From Leishmania donovani (lineage: Eukaryota > Euglenozoa > Kinetoplastea > Trypanosomatida > Trypanosomatidae): a stretch of DNA of 40,293 nt. Positions 29,616 to 40,235 of the stretch are shown one piece after another. Positions within the stretch are counted from its first letter, which is position 1, and every line of letters starts with the position of its first letter. The notes beneath the pieces are model-generated. The model did no database searches, was not told where the DNA came from, and saw only the letters and a program-made list of their open reading frames with translations. The stretch covers positions 1,023,889-1,064,181 of the forward strand of contig NC_018261.1 of assembly GCF_000227135.1 (NCBI RefSeq), read 5' to 3'. The translations under genes were made by a program, and so were the position numbers.

Positions 29616-30233
29616 ATGCCGCCACGTCCGTCTCGTGATGAGTACCGCCGCGTCCGCGAGGGCCGCGAGAATCGCGACCGCCCCGAGGGTGCTGAGAACG
29701 AGGTGCGTGTGACTGCTACCCATGGCCAGCACAGCTACATCTCGTACGTCATCGCCGTGCTGAACGGTGAAGATGGCAAGACGCGCAACGACACGGTAAA
29801 GATCAGCGGTATGGGCGGCGCCATCTACAACGCCGTCAACATCGCCGAAATTGTGAAGCGCCGCATTTCTGGCCTGCACCAGGTCACTGAGCTGGGCTCT
29901 GAGCTGGTTCGCGACGAGTACGAGCCGATCGACCGCACCCGGAACCCTGAGAACGTCGTGGTGGAGCGCAAGGTGTCCACAATCCTCATCACGTTGTCCC
30001 GTAACTGTTTGGACAAGTCCAACCCTGGTTACCAGGAGCCGATTCCGGATAGCGAGGTGACGGAGCAGGAGAGGCGCGACCCCAATATGAGCCGTCGCGG
30101 CGGTCGTGGTGGCAGCCGTGGTGGTCGTGGTGGCAGCCGTGGTGGCCGTGGTGGCAGCCGTGGTGGTCGTGGCGGAAGCCGTGGTGGCCGCGGGGTAGCG
30201 GCCATCGATCGCCGCGATGACCGCGAGAACTAG
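29616..30233 (+). CDS. ALBA3: Alba-domain RNA-binding protein with RGG tail (Alba3-type)
   Basis: 205 residues. A charged N-terminus is followed by the Alba (DUF78) fold at residues ~29-128: NEVRVTA strand, SYISYVIAVLNGE, the IKISGMGGAIYNAVN-like loop with the Gly-x-Gly-Gly and helix, and VERKVSTILITLS strands. Residues ~158-195 are a Gly/Arg/Ser RGG tail. Alba proteins of kinetoplastids bind RNA, mainly in the cytoplasm, and control mRNA stability and translation during differentiation. The RGG tail assigns it to the longer, Alba3-like class rather than the short Alba1 class; RGG arginines are typical methylation sites. T. brucei has two such genes in tandem at the equivalent place, as I recall; only one is present here. 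Codon use is strongly biased, fitting high expression. Confidence -1.
   Translation: MPPRPSRDEYRRVREGRENRDRPEGAENEVRVTATHGQHSYISYVIAVLNGEDGKTRNDTVKISGMGGAIYNAVNIAEIVKRRISGLHQVTELGSELVRDEYEPIDRTRNPENVVVERKVSTILITLSRNCLDKSNPGYQEPIPDSEVTEQERRDPNMSRRGGRGGSRGGRGGSRGGRGGSRGGRGGSRGGRGVAAIDRRDDREN
30102..30195 (+). repeat. 21-bp tandem repeat encoding the RGG tail
   Basis: Four 21-bp units plus a partial fifth encode GRGGSRG repeats. Units 1 and 2 are identical; the others differ by a few third-position changes, so the tail can lengthen or shorten by replication slippage without shifting frame. Confidence -1.
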
Positions 30234-31565
30234 AAACGCGGGGAAAGTAAATAGCGGGAATGGGGGGGGGGGGCTGGCTATTTGCCGGCGCGCACCTGGG
30301 TGGTGCGTGAGTGTCCCTACCAGCTTTAGGGCCGTCCATGCCTGCCTCCACATCCCTGCCCTTGCAGCCGCACCATCTTTGTGTGTGTGGGGTTTTCATG
30401 GTGTGAGTCCTCAGATAGGTGATGCTGTGGGCGGGCACTACACGAAAAGAAAAGCCATACCGAAGCAAAATCACACAGACGCGAGGCTCAAGAATGAGAT
30501 AGATGATGAGGTGTATTAGCGCGCTTGTTTTGTGCGGTTTCCTTTTTTTTCACACACACATACCGTAGTTGTACCACTCCCCTTCGTACCTCACCCACTT
30601 TGCCTTTCTTTGTTTTCGGTTTGCTGGTGTTGGTGGCCATTGCACCGCAGTGCTCCGGCTTGCGGTGTGGTGATCGCAGCAGCGCCTAGCTGGATCTACT
30701 TGTATCTATCTTGCTTCCGTATCAATGTGTGTCTTGGCGTGTGCAGGCGCAAGCCACCCCAAACGAGGCGAAATTAGTGCGGAATCCAAGATGACGGAAA
30801 GAAAAAGTAGGGATGATTCCGCGTGGGGTTTACGGCATGCGCGCGAGCGACAAGAGAGAAAAAAAACGAGGGAATGGGGGCAGAGGAGTGGGCGGGGGAG
30901 GGGGCCGAAGGAGCAAAGGGGGAAAAAGCCCGCTTGTTTTTTCCCCTGCCTCTGCCGCCCGCCCCCTTCTCTGCCTCTCCGACTTCGCCATCACCGTGCG
31001 CGTTTTTTTCTCCCTCTCCTGCGCATATCTGTTGTTTCTTTTGATGTGTTTTGTTGCGGCTTGGTTCTTTGTTTTCGTTCTTTCTTGGTGTCTTGACGAT
31101 TTTTTCCTCTTCGATTTTTTTTTTTGTGATGTTGAGGGGAATGGGTGACGACCCTCTTCGTGTAGTGGTTCGACTGTCTTCCTCCACAGTCGCTGTGCAG
31201 TTCGTTTTTTTTTTTCTGTAGTATGCACAAATGCGTATGTGGAGCCCGGTGAAGGCTTCACACTTTCAGAATCAAGCATATACACACGCACACACCATGA
31301 GCAACGTGACGTCGTTCACCCTCTACCCTCTTTTCTATTCTCTTTTCCTTTTTTGTGTTTGGTTGTTTCTTCTCTCCCTCTTTTCGTTTTTCTCTTCTCT
31401 CGTCAGACAACGGTGAAGAAAACACACACACAAAGAAAATAAAAAAGAGGAACAAGCTGTACGTGTATCTTTTCAAAGTCCCCGAAACCCCTGTACGACC
31501 CGGCGATAGTAACTAAAGCAAACATGAACAAAAAAAAAGAGGGCAGACCAACCTCTTTTTTCTCT

Positions 31566-31595
31566 CCTCTCCTCTCCTCTCCTCTCCTCTCCTCT
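31566..31595. repeat. (CCTCT)6 pentanucleotide repeat
   Basis: Six perfect CCTCT units in the Alba to AP-3 mu spacer, a possible polypyrimidine or H-DNA-forming tract. Confidence -1.
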
Positions 31596-34500
31596 TCTTT
31601 TCCCGTCGGTGTCTCCTTGCCATGCTTGTTGTGCCATTTCGAGGTGGTGTTTCCTCCACGTTTTTCGTTGCCATGCGTGCCCTTCTCTCTTTGCTTTTTC
31701 GATGAACCACAAGAAAAAAAAACGCGTGTGAAAGAGACGCGAGATGGGCGAGCAAGCGGCTGACAGAGGGAATGGCCACAAACCAATTTTTTTTTTCTGT
31801 TTACCGGGTAGGGGAGAAGGTCGAAAAGAAGACGAAGAGGAGAGGTGCCTCGCTCTCGATTCTGGAGAGGGCGTTCAATATATAGAGGCTGGCGAAACGG
31901 AAGAGAGAGAGCGAAGGGCGAAAAGAGGGAGGGCGAAAACTGGTGTCTTGTGACAAAGCCCCCGAAAACCCCAAATATAAAGAACAACAACAGCAAACAA
32001 GAAGAGAGTCGATCTCTCTCCCATCACTCGTGAACGGACATGGACGTAAATTCACACCATCGCTCTTCCACCATCAGCCCCCTCCCCCCATCCATCGACC
32101 ACTTACTCAAGAGTGAAGCTAGCAAAGAACCAGAACTTCTCTGCCCCGCCCCCTTTTTTCCTTTTTCCCCGACGCCATCCGTACAGACGGGATTGTGTTT
32201 TGTTCTCTTTCTCTCCGCCCTGTTTAATGAAGAACTTTTTTCCCCTCTTTTCTTTTCTCTCTCCCCGTTCATTTAGGTCTCCTTTCCTCTGAACTATTAC
32301 GAGCCACCACCACCAGCACCAGCACCACTGTTACCTCTCTTTAATTTGACTCGTCTCTATCCATCGGCCCATCTCTTGCCATTCTCTTTGTTTCTTTCTT
32401 TTCGTTTTTTTTTGTTGTTCTCTCGGGCGTGTGCCGTGAACCTGTTCATCGTCTGCTCCTTAAAGCTTGTCTGCATGTCTCACGCAGCATGTGAAGGCGA
32501 CGAGGCACTAATGTGAGGAGACAGCGGGCCGTCGCGCCCTACATAACAAAAAAAAAACAAAAGAAAATCAGACATAAAAAGAGATGCGACGAAGACGAAG
32601 AGGAAAAAGAAAACGCAAGAAAAAAGAAAAAAAGAGGAAAAGAAGGCGAGGAAAGAAAAGAACAAAAACAGAAATGCAGCCACCCAACCACCCACCCACC
32701 CACACACACACACACGTCCCACACGGGCACATACACGCGCGCGCCCTATTTTGTTTGATGCTCGTTTTACAAAGAAGAAAGAAAAAAAACACCATCTCAC
32801 ACATGCAGAGAAAAACAAAAAACAAGCAGACCAAGAGTACACGTGGAAGAGGGGGAGGGGTAGACGACGCGCGCGAAAATAAACGAAAGAGGAGCATAAC
32901 GGAGAATAATATATATATGATGAGTGCGTGCGTGCGTGCGTGTGTGTGTGGCTGTCTCTCCCGCACTTCGCCGTTTGTTAGCTCGACTGAGTTTTCCTTT
33001 TTTACCCCTTTCTCTCTCGATCTCTTTCTTCTTTCTTGTACATGGGAGGTGTAGGATGGATGATACGGCACACATATACAGCGGCGAGAGTGACATTGGC
33101 TGAAGCTGCTCGGGAGCACGAGGAAAGAATCCGTTTTTCTTTCGTTGCTTCTCCTTTACTCCGCGTCCCGTTTACGTTCAGTACCCAAACTCGCACTATC
33201 ATTTTTCACTCACTTCCCCGGCTTGCCCTTTACGCCTTGTTTCTCACTGTGTTCGTCGGCGTTCTTGGTGCCTCCCTCTGTTTTTTCTTCGGTTTTTCGG
33301 TTCGGGTTCTTTCTGCCTACCGTGCCCACTGCTGGTGCTGCCTCTTTTTCTTTCTCCTTCGCTCCTCCATATCCATTCACGCTTTCGTTTCTCTTCACTG
33401 ATGCAAGCACACAACGTGTGCTTTTCATCGCTAAGACGAGTGCAAGGGATAACCGTGACGGCTGGACATGGGCGGGAGGAAAGGGCGAGCATGACGCAGA
33501 CACCAAGAGAACGAAAGAGGAAAGGAAAACAACGACAAAAGCAGAGGGCATTGCTAGGGTTCTCGAACACTATAGCAAACCTGAAAGCACTGTCTCCTCC
33601 GCTGCCGCAGCGACAAGAAGACACGCAAAATCTCAAAATATTTTGCGCTTTTTCCCCCGTTTGTTGGAGTTCTTCAAGCGTGATTGACGACGACCAAAAA
33701 ACAGGAAGGAACGAGGAAAAGACGGAATGTACGATTTTGTTTTTATTTTTGCTGTAGGGAAAAGATCAAACCATACACGGAAGAAGAAACGGAGATACAA
33801 AAAGAGAGAAGCTCCCCCCCTTCCCTCCGCCCTCCCACAAAAAAAAGAAACAGGTAAATGCCATATACCGAAAAAAATGGAGAGGGAAGAAGAATATGAT
33901 GCACTGAAGAAAACAAAATCACGCCAACCCATCTTCTTCCCCTCCTCCCTGTCCACCAGGAGAAAAAAGCGAAATACGAAAAAAAAACCGCACACCCACA
34001 AGAACACATGCGCAGGCAGATCCTCAAGCTCGACGTTTTCGATCAAGGGAAATGCGTTGTTCATGAGCGGCTTTCGCAGTGACAATGACAGTGAAGAAAG
34101 AAGATGAGGCTCAATATGGTCAGAGAACAAGTGAAAGCACAGAAGGACCACTGCACAACTGAAAAAAAAAAGGAGGAGGATGGGGGGAGGTTTCTCCCCC
34201 CTCCCTCCATCCGCACAGAGAGAAGTCCGGTGCCCGGTGAAGCGAAAGCAACAAAAAAAAAAGGGATGTGACATGCTCCTTTTTCCTTTTCCCCTTTTCG
34301 CGCTTTTACTTTGTGTTTAATTTTTTTTCATTCTCTTGTGCGTTGCTCTTCTTTTTGGCTGCTGCTACCAGTGCGATTTTATTTTTTTTCTTTCCACTTT
34401 TGTTTCTCTTTCGTTATCTTTCTTTTTTTCGTGTGTTCGGGTGATGCAGCTGTGTTGTCGTCTCTGTTGGAACTGCTGTTGTGTGCGCGCGTGCTTTTTC

Positions 34501-35596
34501 TTCGTCCTACTGTCTGAATCCATCCCCCTTCCCCATGCAACGCCCTCTACCCTCCTCGTGCCGTCAATATTATGGTTCCTTGTTCGCTCTTGTGTTTTTT
34601 TTTTCTCTTCGCTCTCTTTTCTTTTTTTGCTAAATCGCTCACTAAAAAAAAATGACGTGAAGCTCTGTGTGTTCGGTCGCACGGTTTTGTGGCTACTGGG
34701 ACATCGAAGACATGCACTTCGCCGCCGACGGACTTGTCGCCTGCGGTGTGTTACCGAGAGTGAGGTTATGAACGAGAGACGCATCGCCCGACGGCGATGG
34801 CCCTCTCTAACTTCTCCATCTTTGCTTCCGCACACTGCACATCGTGGCGTTGCTACTGAGGGGGACAGGCAATTCCTTCTGCGCGCATCTTTCCTTTTCT
34901 GCCACGGCAAGCACTTCTGCGCGTTAGCTGAACGGGAAATGTGAGGCGTTGGCAACGACAGCGACACGCTGTCGAGCGGGCATGTGCCTTCCCTCTATCA
35001 CCACCACAAGTGCGGGCGGTGCAGAAGAGACCACGCACACACCATCCCTATATTCTCCACTGGTCTCTCTCCTTGTCTCTCACTTTCTGGTTACTCCAAC
35101 CGATTTTCACGGCCAATGCCGTATGACGTCTCTTTCTTCTGCACACCGTTATTGCCTACTTTGTGCCTCCTTGTAGCGTGCCTCAGAAGAACACGCGGTG
35201 CACAGGTACAGAGAGAACCTGTTCGTGTAAGAGGGGCCCTCACAGAGTAATCTCCTACCGGCTGTGGCTACTTCGTGTTCTAGGAGACTTTCACCCACCC
35301 ACACGCTCACAAAAGGAAGGACTTCACGAACATCGTTGGCGCTGCGGCCTCCACCGCCTAGTGTAGCCTATATCGCCTTCTCTTCACATGCTCTCCTCTT
35401 TTCGCATACAGGCATACATCTCTAGGTACGCATATTATACGTCATCGTGGCTGGCCTCTAGCACGTGCCCCACTTTATGTGCGATACATATGTATGTATA
35501 CATGTGTATTTAGATGTGTGTGCATTGGGGATTTTCGGTGTGCCTGTCTTCATCTCCTCTTGCTGAAGCTGCATTTTGTTTGTCCCACACCCTTTC

Positions 35597-35648
35597 CGCC
35601 GGTGCTTCCTTCTCTCTTTGCCCCTCTCCTCATCTTGTCGCCATCAAG
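35597..35648 (+). promoter_or_regulatory. Candidate spliced-leader acceptor for AP-3 mu
   Basis: A C/T-rich stretch (35597-35640) is followed by AG at 35647-35648 and further AGs at about 35657-35662, giving a leader of ~110-120 bases before ATG 35768. No upstream ATG was noticed in that leader before the out-of-frame region near the start. Confidence -1.
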
Positions 35649-35767
35649 ACGAGAACAGGCAGGTAAAAGTAGGGTGTCGCATCTCCTTGTTGTGTCGTTT
35701 CTCTTCCTGTTGCCGGTGGTGTGTGCATCGAGCTCGCTCTCGACGCTGTGTCACCCCGCGGGGCGTC

Positions 35768-37174
35768 ATGTTGTCATGTATTTTTTTGCTGAATGAGCAT
35801 GGCGAGGTGATGGTGGAGCTGCAATTTAGTGAGCGAATCCCGCGCTCAACGTTGGAGGGATTCTGGTCCACCTATATGGCGCCGTCGAAGGGAGGCCGCG
35901 AGGCGCCCGCGGCCATCGTCGCCTACGGCGGCACTGTGTTCTCGCACATCCACCGCAACAACGTGTTTCTCGTCGGCACACACCCTTCGGACGACACGGC
36001 GCTCGTGGTGATTGAGCAGCTCTGTCTCGTGGCCCGCGTTCTCACAACATACCTGAGCGAGGTGACGGAGAACACCATTCGAGAAAACTTCTCTACCGTC
36101 TATCAGCTACTACAGGAGATGTTTGACTACGGTTACCCCCTCACCACTGAGTTCTGCGCACTGGAGGAGCTGGTGCCGCGGCCGACGCTCGAGAACCGCG
36201 TGCGCACTATGCTGGACACGCCGCTTGTGAACAAGGTGATGCCGGTCGGCAGCCGCACTTCCATTGGGGTTGGCAGTCGGCAGGCATCCAGCTTTTTCGG
36301 TGGTGTCCCATGGCGGGACCCGGAGACGCGTCACAGCACAAATGAAATACTCTTTGACGTGGTGGAGTCGCTGGACTACGTCCTGGACAGCGAGGGCCGC
36401 TGCGTCAGGGCTGCTGTGCAGGGGAGCATCGAGGTGAATTGCCGGCTGAGCGGCATGCCTGACGTGGTGCTGCGTCTGCGCGATGTCGACGCCGTGGTCG
36501 ACGACGTGGCTTTTCATCGATGCGTCCGTCTGGACCGTTATGAGCACGATCGCACGCTCTGCTTCATTCCACCCGACGGCAAGTTCACGCTGATGAAGTA
36601 TACCTGCAAGTCTTCCCAGCTGATGCCGCTTCCACCGTTCTACGTGACCCCGCAGGTCACTTTCAACGCTACGGGTGGTCGCTTCCATTGCATGACGGGC
36701 ATCCGCGGTGGCGGAGCGGGCTTCTCTTCCGTGGCGGAGAAGGATAAGGATGTGCAGCGGCTCTCGGTGCGCCTCCTGCTGCCGCCAAACACGTCATCGC
36801 TCACAGTGACGAACTGTTCGAGCGGCACGACCGTTTTCGACCGCTCCAAGGCGACGCTCACGTGGAGCGTGGGCAACTTGACGCATTACGCAACGCCGTC
36901 TCTCGGTGGCGAGTTCTTGTTAGAGCCGGAAGGTAGTGACAGCAGTGGCGAGCAAGGGCGTGACAATGCGGCGCCATCGAGGTCGGCGAGGGCAACAACC
37001 CATGCGGCCGGAGTCGGAAACGCCACCATGGCTGCCGTGTCGTTCCAGCTGCCGAACCGAATCATGAGTAGCCTTCGCGTGGATTCGGTTCAGGTCTTGA
37101 ATGAGATCGGCAAGCCGTACAAGGGGCTGAAGTACCTAACGCAGTCTGGCAGCTACTTCATCCGAGGCGCCTGA
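35768..37174 (+). CDS. AP3M: AP-3 adaptor complex subunit mu
   Basis: 468 residues. The frame is open 64 codons upstream without ATG, and the chosen start gives MLSCIFLLNEHGEV, which matches the normal mu-chain N-terminus. Residues 1-~140 form the longin-like domain; the mu homology domain starts at VPWRDPE (~180) and runs to the C-terminus. AP-3-type signatures include the SGMPDVVLRLRD stretch, FIPPDGKFTLMKY, and the KGLKYLTQSG ending used in place of the AP-1/AP-2 form. AP-3 sorts membrane cargo from endosomes or Golgi to lysosome-related organelles; in trypanosomatids it is linked to acidocalcisome biogenesis. One oddity is a Ser/Gly/Ala-rich insertion at ~390-425 between two strands of the mu homology domain. 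Paralogues of AP-1 or AP-2 are less likely from the motifs. Confidence -1.
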   Translation: MLSCIFLLNEHGEVMVELQFSERIPRSTLEGFWSTYMAPSKGGREAPAAIVAYGGTVFSHIHRNNVFLVGTHPSDDTALVVIEQLCLVARVLTTYLSEVTENTIRENFSTVYQLLQEMFDYGYPLTTEFCALEELVPRPTLENRVRTMLDTPLVNKVMPVGSRTSIGVGSRQASSFFGGVPWRDPETRHSTNEILFDVVESLDYVLDSEGRCVRAAVQGSIEVNCRLSGMPDVVLRLRDVDAVVDDVAFHRCVRLDRYEHDRTLCFIPPDGKFTLMKYTCKSSQLMPLPPFYVTPQVTFNATGGRFHCMTGIRGGGAGFSSVAEKDKDVQRLSVRLLLPPNTSSLTVTNCSSGTTVFDRSKATLTWSVGNLTHYATPSLGGEFLLEPEGSDSSGEQGRDNAAPSRSARATTHAAGVGNATMAAVSFQLPNRIMSSLRVDSVQVLNEIGKPYKGLKYLTQSGSYFIRGA

Positions 37175-38173
37175 TGCACATGCAAGCTCCAATGCATCGC
37201 TCCGAGCGTGTGCAGGGCATGCGTGTGCGTCCGCGCATCATCCTCTGCTTGGCGTCGCCTCCTCCTCTACTAAGTTGCATCAGCTCACTTGCTTCGCTTG
37301 CGTGCCCCAGATAAGCCCCCCGCTTCTCACGCTCTCCCCTCACACACAATACACACGCTTGTACCGGCTCATGCATAACTACGCCACAAACAACGCAACA
37401 GCAAACGAGGACAGCCGTATGAAGAGTGTGGCTGCTGCGACTCAGCTACATCCTTCACCTTTCCCCTTTTCATTTTTGCTCTTTCTCGCATGCTGTCGGT
37501 TGCCGAGTGCCACGAGGAGGCGTTGCTGGACCTCCAATGATCTCATACAACGTGGAGCTTAGACCCTGCTAAAAACGGCAGCGGGGGGGGGGCTCCACAC
37601 AAATCTACCATGCCCCGTGGATGCCGTGGTCGAGGGGCGCGCGCACAGGACACAGAAAGCGACTAAAAGCTGTTCTTAAGCGCTGCTGCGGTCAATGTAT
37701 CCACACTGCAAGCCTCCGCATGTCTCGTTGAAAGCACGCCAGCTGCGCCTACCGCTCGCCGCTTGCCCACTGCCCCGCTCTTCCTCGACAGAAGACCGCA
37801 TTGCCTACCTACCTCCTACCCCCTCCGCGCATCGTTGCTGCCCCCCGTCGCGTTTCGTTTCGTCTCCTTGCGGTGGTGCTGCTGCGTCCACACCAGCGAT
37901 ACCACATTGGGTCTGCCTGCCCCGTTTGACGCGCATACACACGAACATATTCCACGCTCAACCACGCCCCCCCCCCCCAGTTCTCTTTCACCCGCTAGCG
38001 GATTGCTCTCTATCGTTGCTGATCCGCCACCTGTGCCTCTCCCCTTTTTTTGCACCTCCTCGCAAACTGCCTCTGCTTTTCCGTAACTAAGCCCTGGTGC
38101 TGCTACATAGGCGTTTTTCCATACCCCTATCAGCTCGAGAAACGAGAACTGCGAAGCCCAAGAGAAACAAAAA
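37175..38173. other. Spacer between AP-3 mu and ACBP; no gene seen
   Basis: UTR-like sequence with a G9 run (~37584) and a C13 run (~37966-37978). Candidate acceptors for ACBP are AG at 38090-38091 and 38109-38110, after the C/T-rich stretch from 38040. Confidence -1.
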
Positions 38174-38443
38174 ATGTCTGCCGAGGAGTTTGAGCGCTAC
38201 ACAAAGTTGGTCTCCGACCTGCGGTCGAACCTGTCGATCCCGCAGAAGATCGAGATGTATGGCCTGTGGTGTGTGGCGACGCGGGGCAAGTGCACGTTGA
38301 AACAGCCGTCCCGCGCCAACGTGGTAAAGTACGGCAAGTGGGCTGCGTGGAAGAAGTACGAGCCCCTTGGTCAGCAGAAGGCCCGCGAGCTCTTTGTCGA
38401 GAAGGCAAAGGCTATCGTAGCCAAGTACCCATCCAGGTTGTGA
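38174..38443 (+). CDS. ACBP: Acyl-CoA-binding protein
   Basis: 89 residues, the usual size of a single-domain cytosolic ACBP, which binds and buffers long-chain acyl-CoA esters for lipid and GPI metabolism. Four helices are apparent. Landmarks are SIPQKIEMYGLWCVATRG (helix 2) and KYGKWAAWKKYEPLG (helix 3), corresponding to the YxxYKQATxG and KAKWDAW motifs. The lysine equivalent to the second (K54-like) ligand contact is present. The lysine of the YKQAT motif is replaced by cysteine and the tyrosine of the last helix by phenylalanine (LFVEK), so ligand preference may differ from animal ACBP. In T. brucei an ACBP takes part in myristate remodelling of GPI anchors. ATG 38174 follows an A-rich context and gives the standard N-terminus. 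Confidence -1.
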   Translation: MSAEEFERYTKLVSDLRSNLSIPQKIEMYGLWCVATRGKCTLKQPSRANVVKYGKWAAWKKYEPLGQQKARELFVEKAKAIVAKYPSRL

Positions 38444-39975
38444 TGGCATGACCACGGCGGAGAAACGCCTGGGCGTGCGACCGAGAATGGCCCTCCCCTC
38501 GCCTCTTTCTCGCCTTCCCTCTCTTTGCCTGCAGTCAGTGACATGCTTAACTGCTAAAGTCTAACACCCGGACACCTCTATCAAAGCACGAAGACGACTG
38601 CTGCTGCGATGGCGAATGGCGGCTCAGCGCTTCCTTGGCGAACACAGACAGCCGCTGGGAGTCCTGCTGTCTGTCTGAACAGGACGTGTGGGGGTGGCAG
38701 CGGCTTTGGTGAGTGCGCGCCATTGCGCAGCTCCCTTTTTCTTTATTTTCTTTTTTGGTTTTAAGCCTTTGCCGTGTGCCTACCCTCCGACAGTCCTGCT
38801 GAGGTTAACCCTTCGATCCCTCCCGAGCGTGCATTCTGTTTTCCGCTTTACGACAATGAGCGTATTCTTTGGAGAACTCTCGGGCTCCCTGCTTTCACCA
38901 TTCCGCTGAGTCTCTGTGTCTCTTTTCAGAGTGCCGCGGGACCGTAGAGCGCAGTCGTTCTTTGCGTGGTGATTGGGCTTATAGGTTTTGCCAGTGGCCG
39001 AGGATGTCCGCATTCGTGGCGCTCGCCATCGCCCTTTCGTTTCCTGTTCGCTCAAAGGCGCAGTGCCTGCTGCATGTGCAGCGCGGCGTGCGCACACTCA
39101 TGCACGTGCACAGGTGTGCTCAGCGGGCGGCACCTTCGCGTTGCTGACACCATCTCGATCTGCGACGGACTCGCTCCTGGGGAGGGGGTATTAGCGAGGC
39201 CCTCGAAGAAGAGCCCCCAATGCTATTGGCGACCATTACCAAAACCCCACTAGGGCCGTTCCCGCGTTGCTTTCTGCCTCATTTTATTCGCGTGAGCCTC
39301 ATTTCCGATACTTCTGTGCGTATGCCGAGCGGCTCACGCGCGTGTGTTCTCGTTGAATGCCGTCGCAGCGATGGTGAAGCCCTACAGCAGCCGTAACACA
39401 GGAAGAGGCTGTAGCACGAGGCGGCGGCACACCGGTTCAAATCCGTAGCATGGGCAAGAAAGAGGGGTTATTCGAAAAGAAAAAAGTCAAGATGCCAAAA
39501 AAAAGTTGATGCGAAGTGTTGTCAGCTGCTACGTCACACAGATCCTTCGCTTGGGAGGGGGCACGCCGCTGTGCAGTCATCCGCTGCCACTATTCGTTTA
39601 TTTTGTTTTATTGCTCGTTTGAATTTCGTTGCTCGTCTGTGTGCTTGTGCAGCTCCTTCTTAGCATCTTCTTCGTTTTTTTTTTTTCACGCCCCGGCCCC
39701 CGTTCCTCTCTTTGTCGCAGAACGCGGGTTACAGGGACAGGTAGAGGAGACGGCAGGGCACATGCGCACAGAGGAAAAAAGAGAAAACAAAATAGTATAC
39801 CCCGCTTTAACCACCGCACGGATGCGAACACAAAGACACAGGGAGCGGGGGAGGTGCGTGCGCGTGTGTGTGTGCGCCAGGAGAGAGGGAGCGGTCAAGG
39901 AAAAAGGTGGAGGATATATCGGTTATCTGAGGCGCTTGTCTTGCTCTCTTTAAGGCTGAATTTCAGAGAAGGCCA
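38444..39975. other. ACBP 3' flank; no gene seen
   Basis: No credible reading frame. A 7-bp inverted repeat (CTACAGC at 39382-39388, GCTGTAG at 39408-39414) and a tRNA-like GGTTCAAATCC (39434-39444) occur but do not form a tRNA. A T10-type tract near 39677 followed by CAG at 39718 could be an acceptor for a gene beyond the window. Confidence -1.
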
Positions 39976-40235
39976 CCGCGGATAGTACCGGCCGCCTCCG
40001 TGCGTGATATATCTCAGTGCCCAGTGCCCACTCTGTATGGGGAGGAGCCAAGCACCCTGCAGGCCCGCCCTCGGGTACGGCCGGCGGGAGGGGGGAACCC
40101 TTGGTGTCGGCAGGACGGGCGTGGGGCTGGCGCTGTGCCGAAGAGACTTGCGGGCATGATGATGCCTGTACAAAGTCGCTACGAGCGGTGCCGACGGTTC
40201 AGCGAATATACGCATCCACCGACTGTGTTTTTTTT
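39976..40235 (+). mobile_element. Probable SIDER-type degenerate retroposon fragment
   Basis: This GC-rich block stands out from the spacer. Its phrases (GGAGGAGCCAAGCACCCTGC, GGTGTCGGCAGGACGGGCGT, CGAGCGGTGCCGACGGTTCA) resemble a dispersed repeat I remember from many Leishmania spacers, of the SIDER family (short interspersed degenerate retroposons, usually in 3' UTRs and tied to mRNA decay). It is followed by a T10 run. No coding capacity. Identification is from memory, and the ends are estimates. Confidence -1.

Larger units (their letters stand above)
30234..35767. other. Longest spacer (5.5 kb): Alba 3' UTR and AP-3 mu leader; no gene seen
   Basis: Very low-complexity DNA. It has a G12 run (~30262-30273), many A8-A10 and T8-T10 runs on the plus strand, (CCTCT)6 at 31566-31595, CCCA/CA repeats at ~32681-32715, a TA run with GTGC repeats (~32910-32950) and ATGTATACAT near 35492. 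Open frames up to ~200 codons exist in both strands but consist of Lys/Glu/Arg or Phe/Ser/Leu strings and lack domains. The A-rich blocks (32545-32670, 33770-33990) are unusual for a plus-strand unit otherwise rich in T. A long regulatory 3' UTR of Alba is plausible but not shown. Confidence -1.

Noticed and set aside
29505..30353. 282-codon minus-strand frame across the Alba gene
   Set aside because: Shadow of the biased Alba codons and the RGG repeat (read as Ala/Thr and His strings). Wrong strand for the unit.
35486..35506. ATGTATACAT palindrome as a possible regulatory site
   Set aside because: Short AT-rich palindrome inside alternating TA/TG sequence; expected by chance in such DNA.
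39380..39454. tRNA-like element with GGTTCAAATCC
   Set aside because: The B-box-like sequence is present, but the T stem has only three good pairs, the acceptor arm does not pair, and no A box lies at the right distance.
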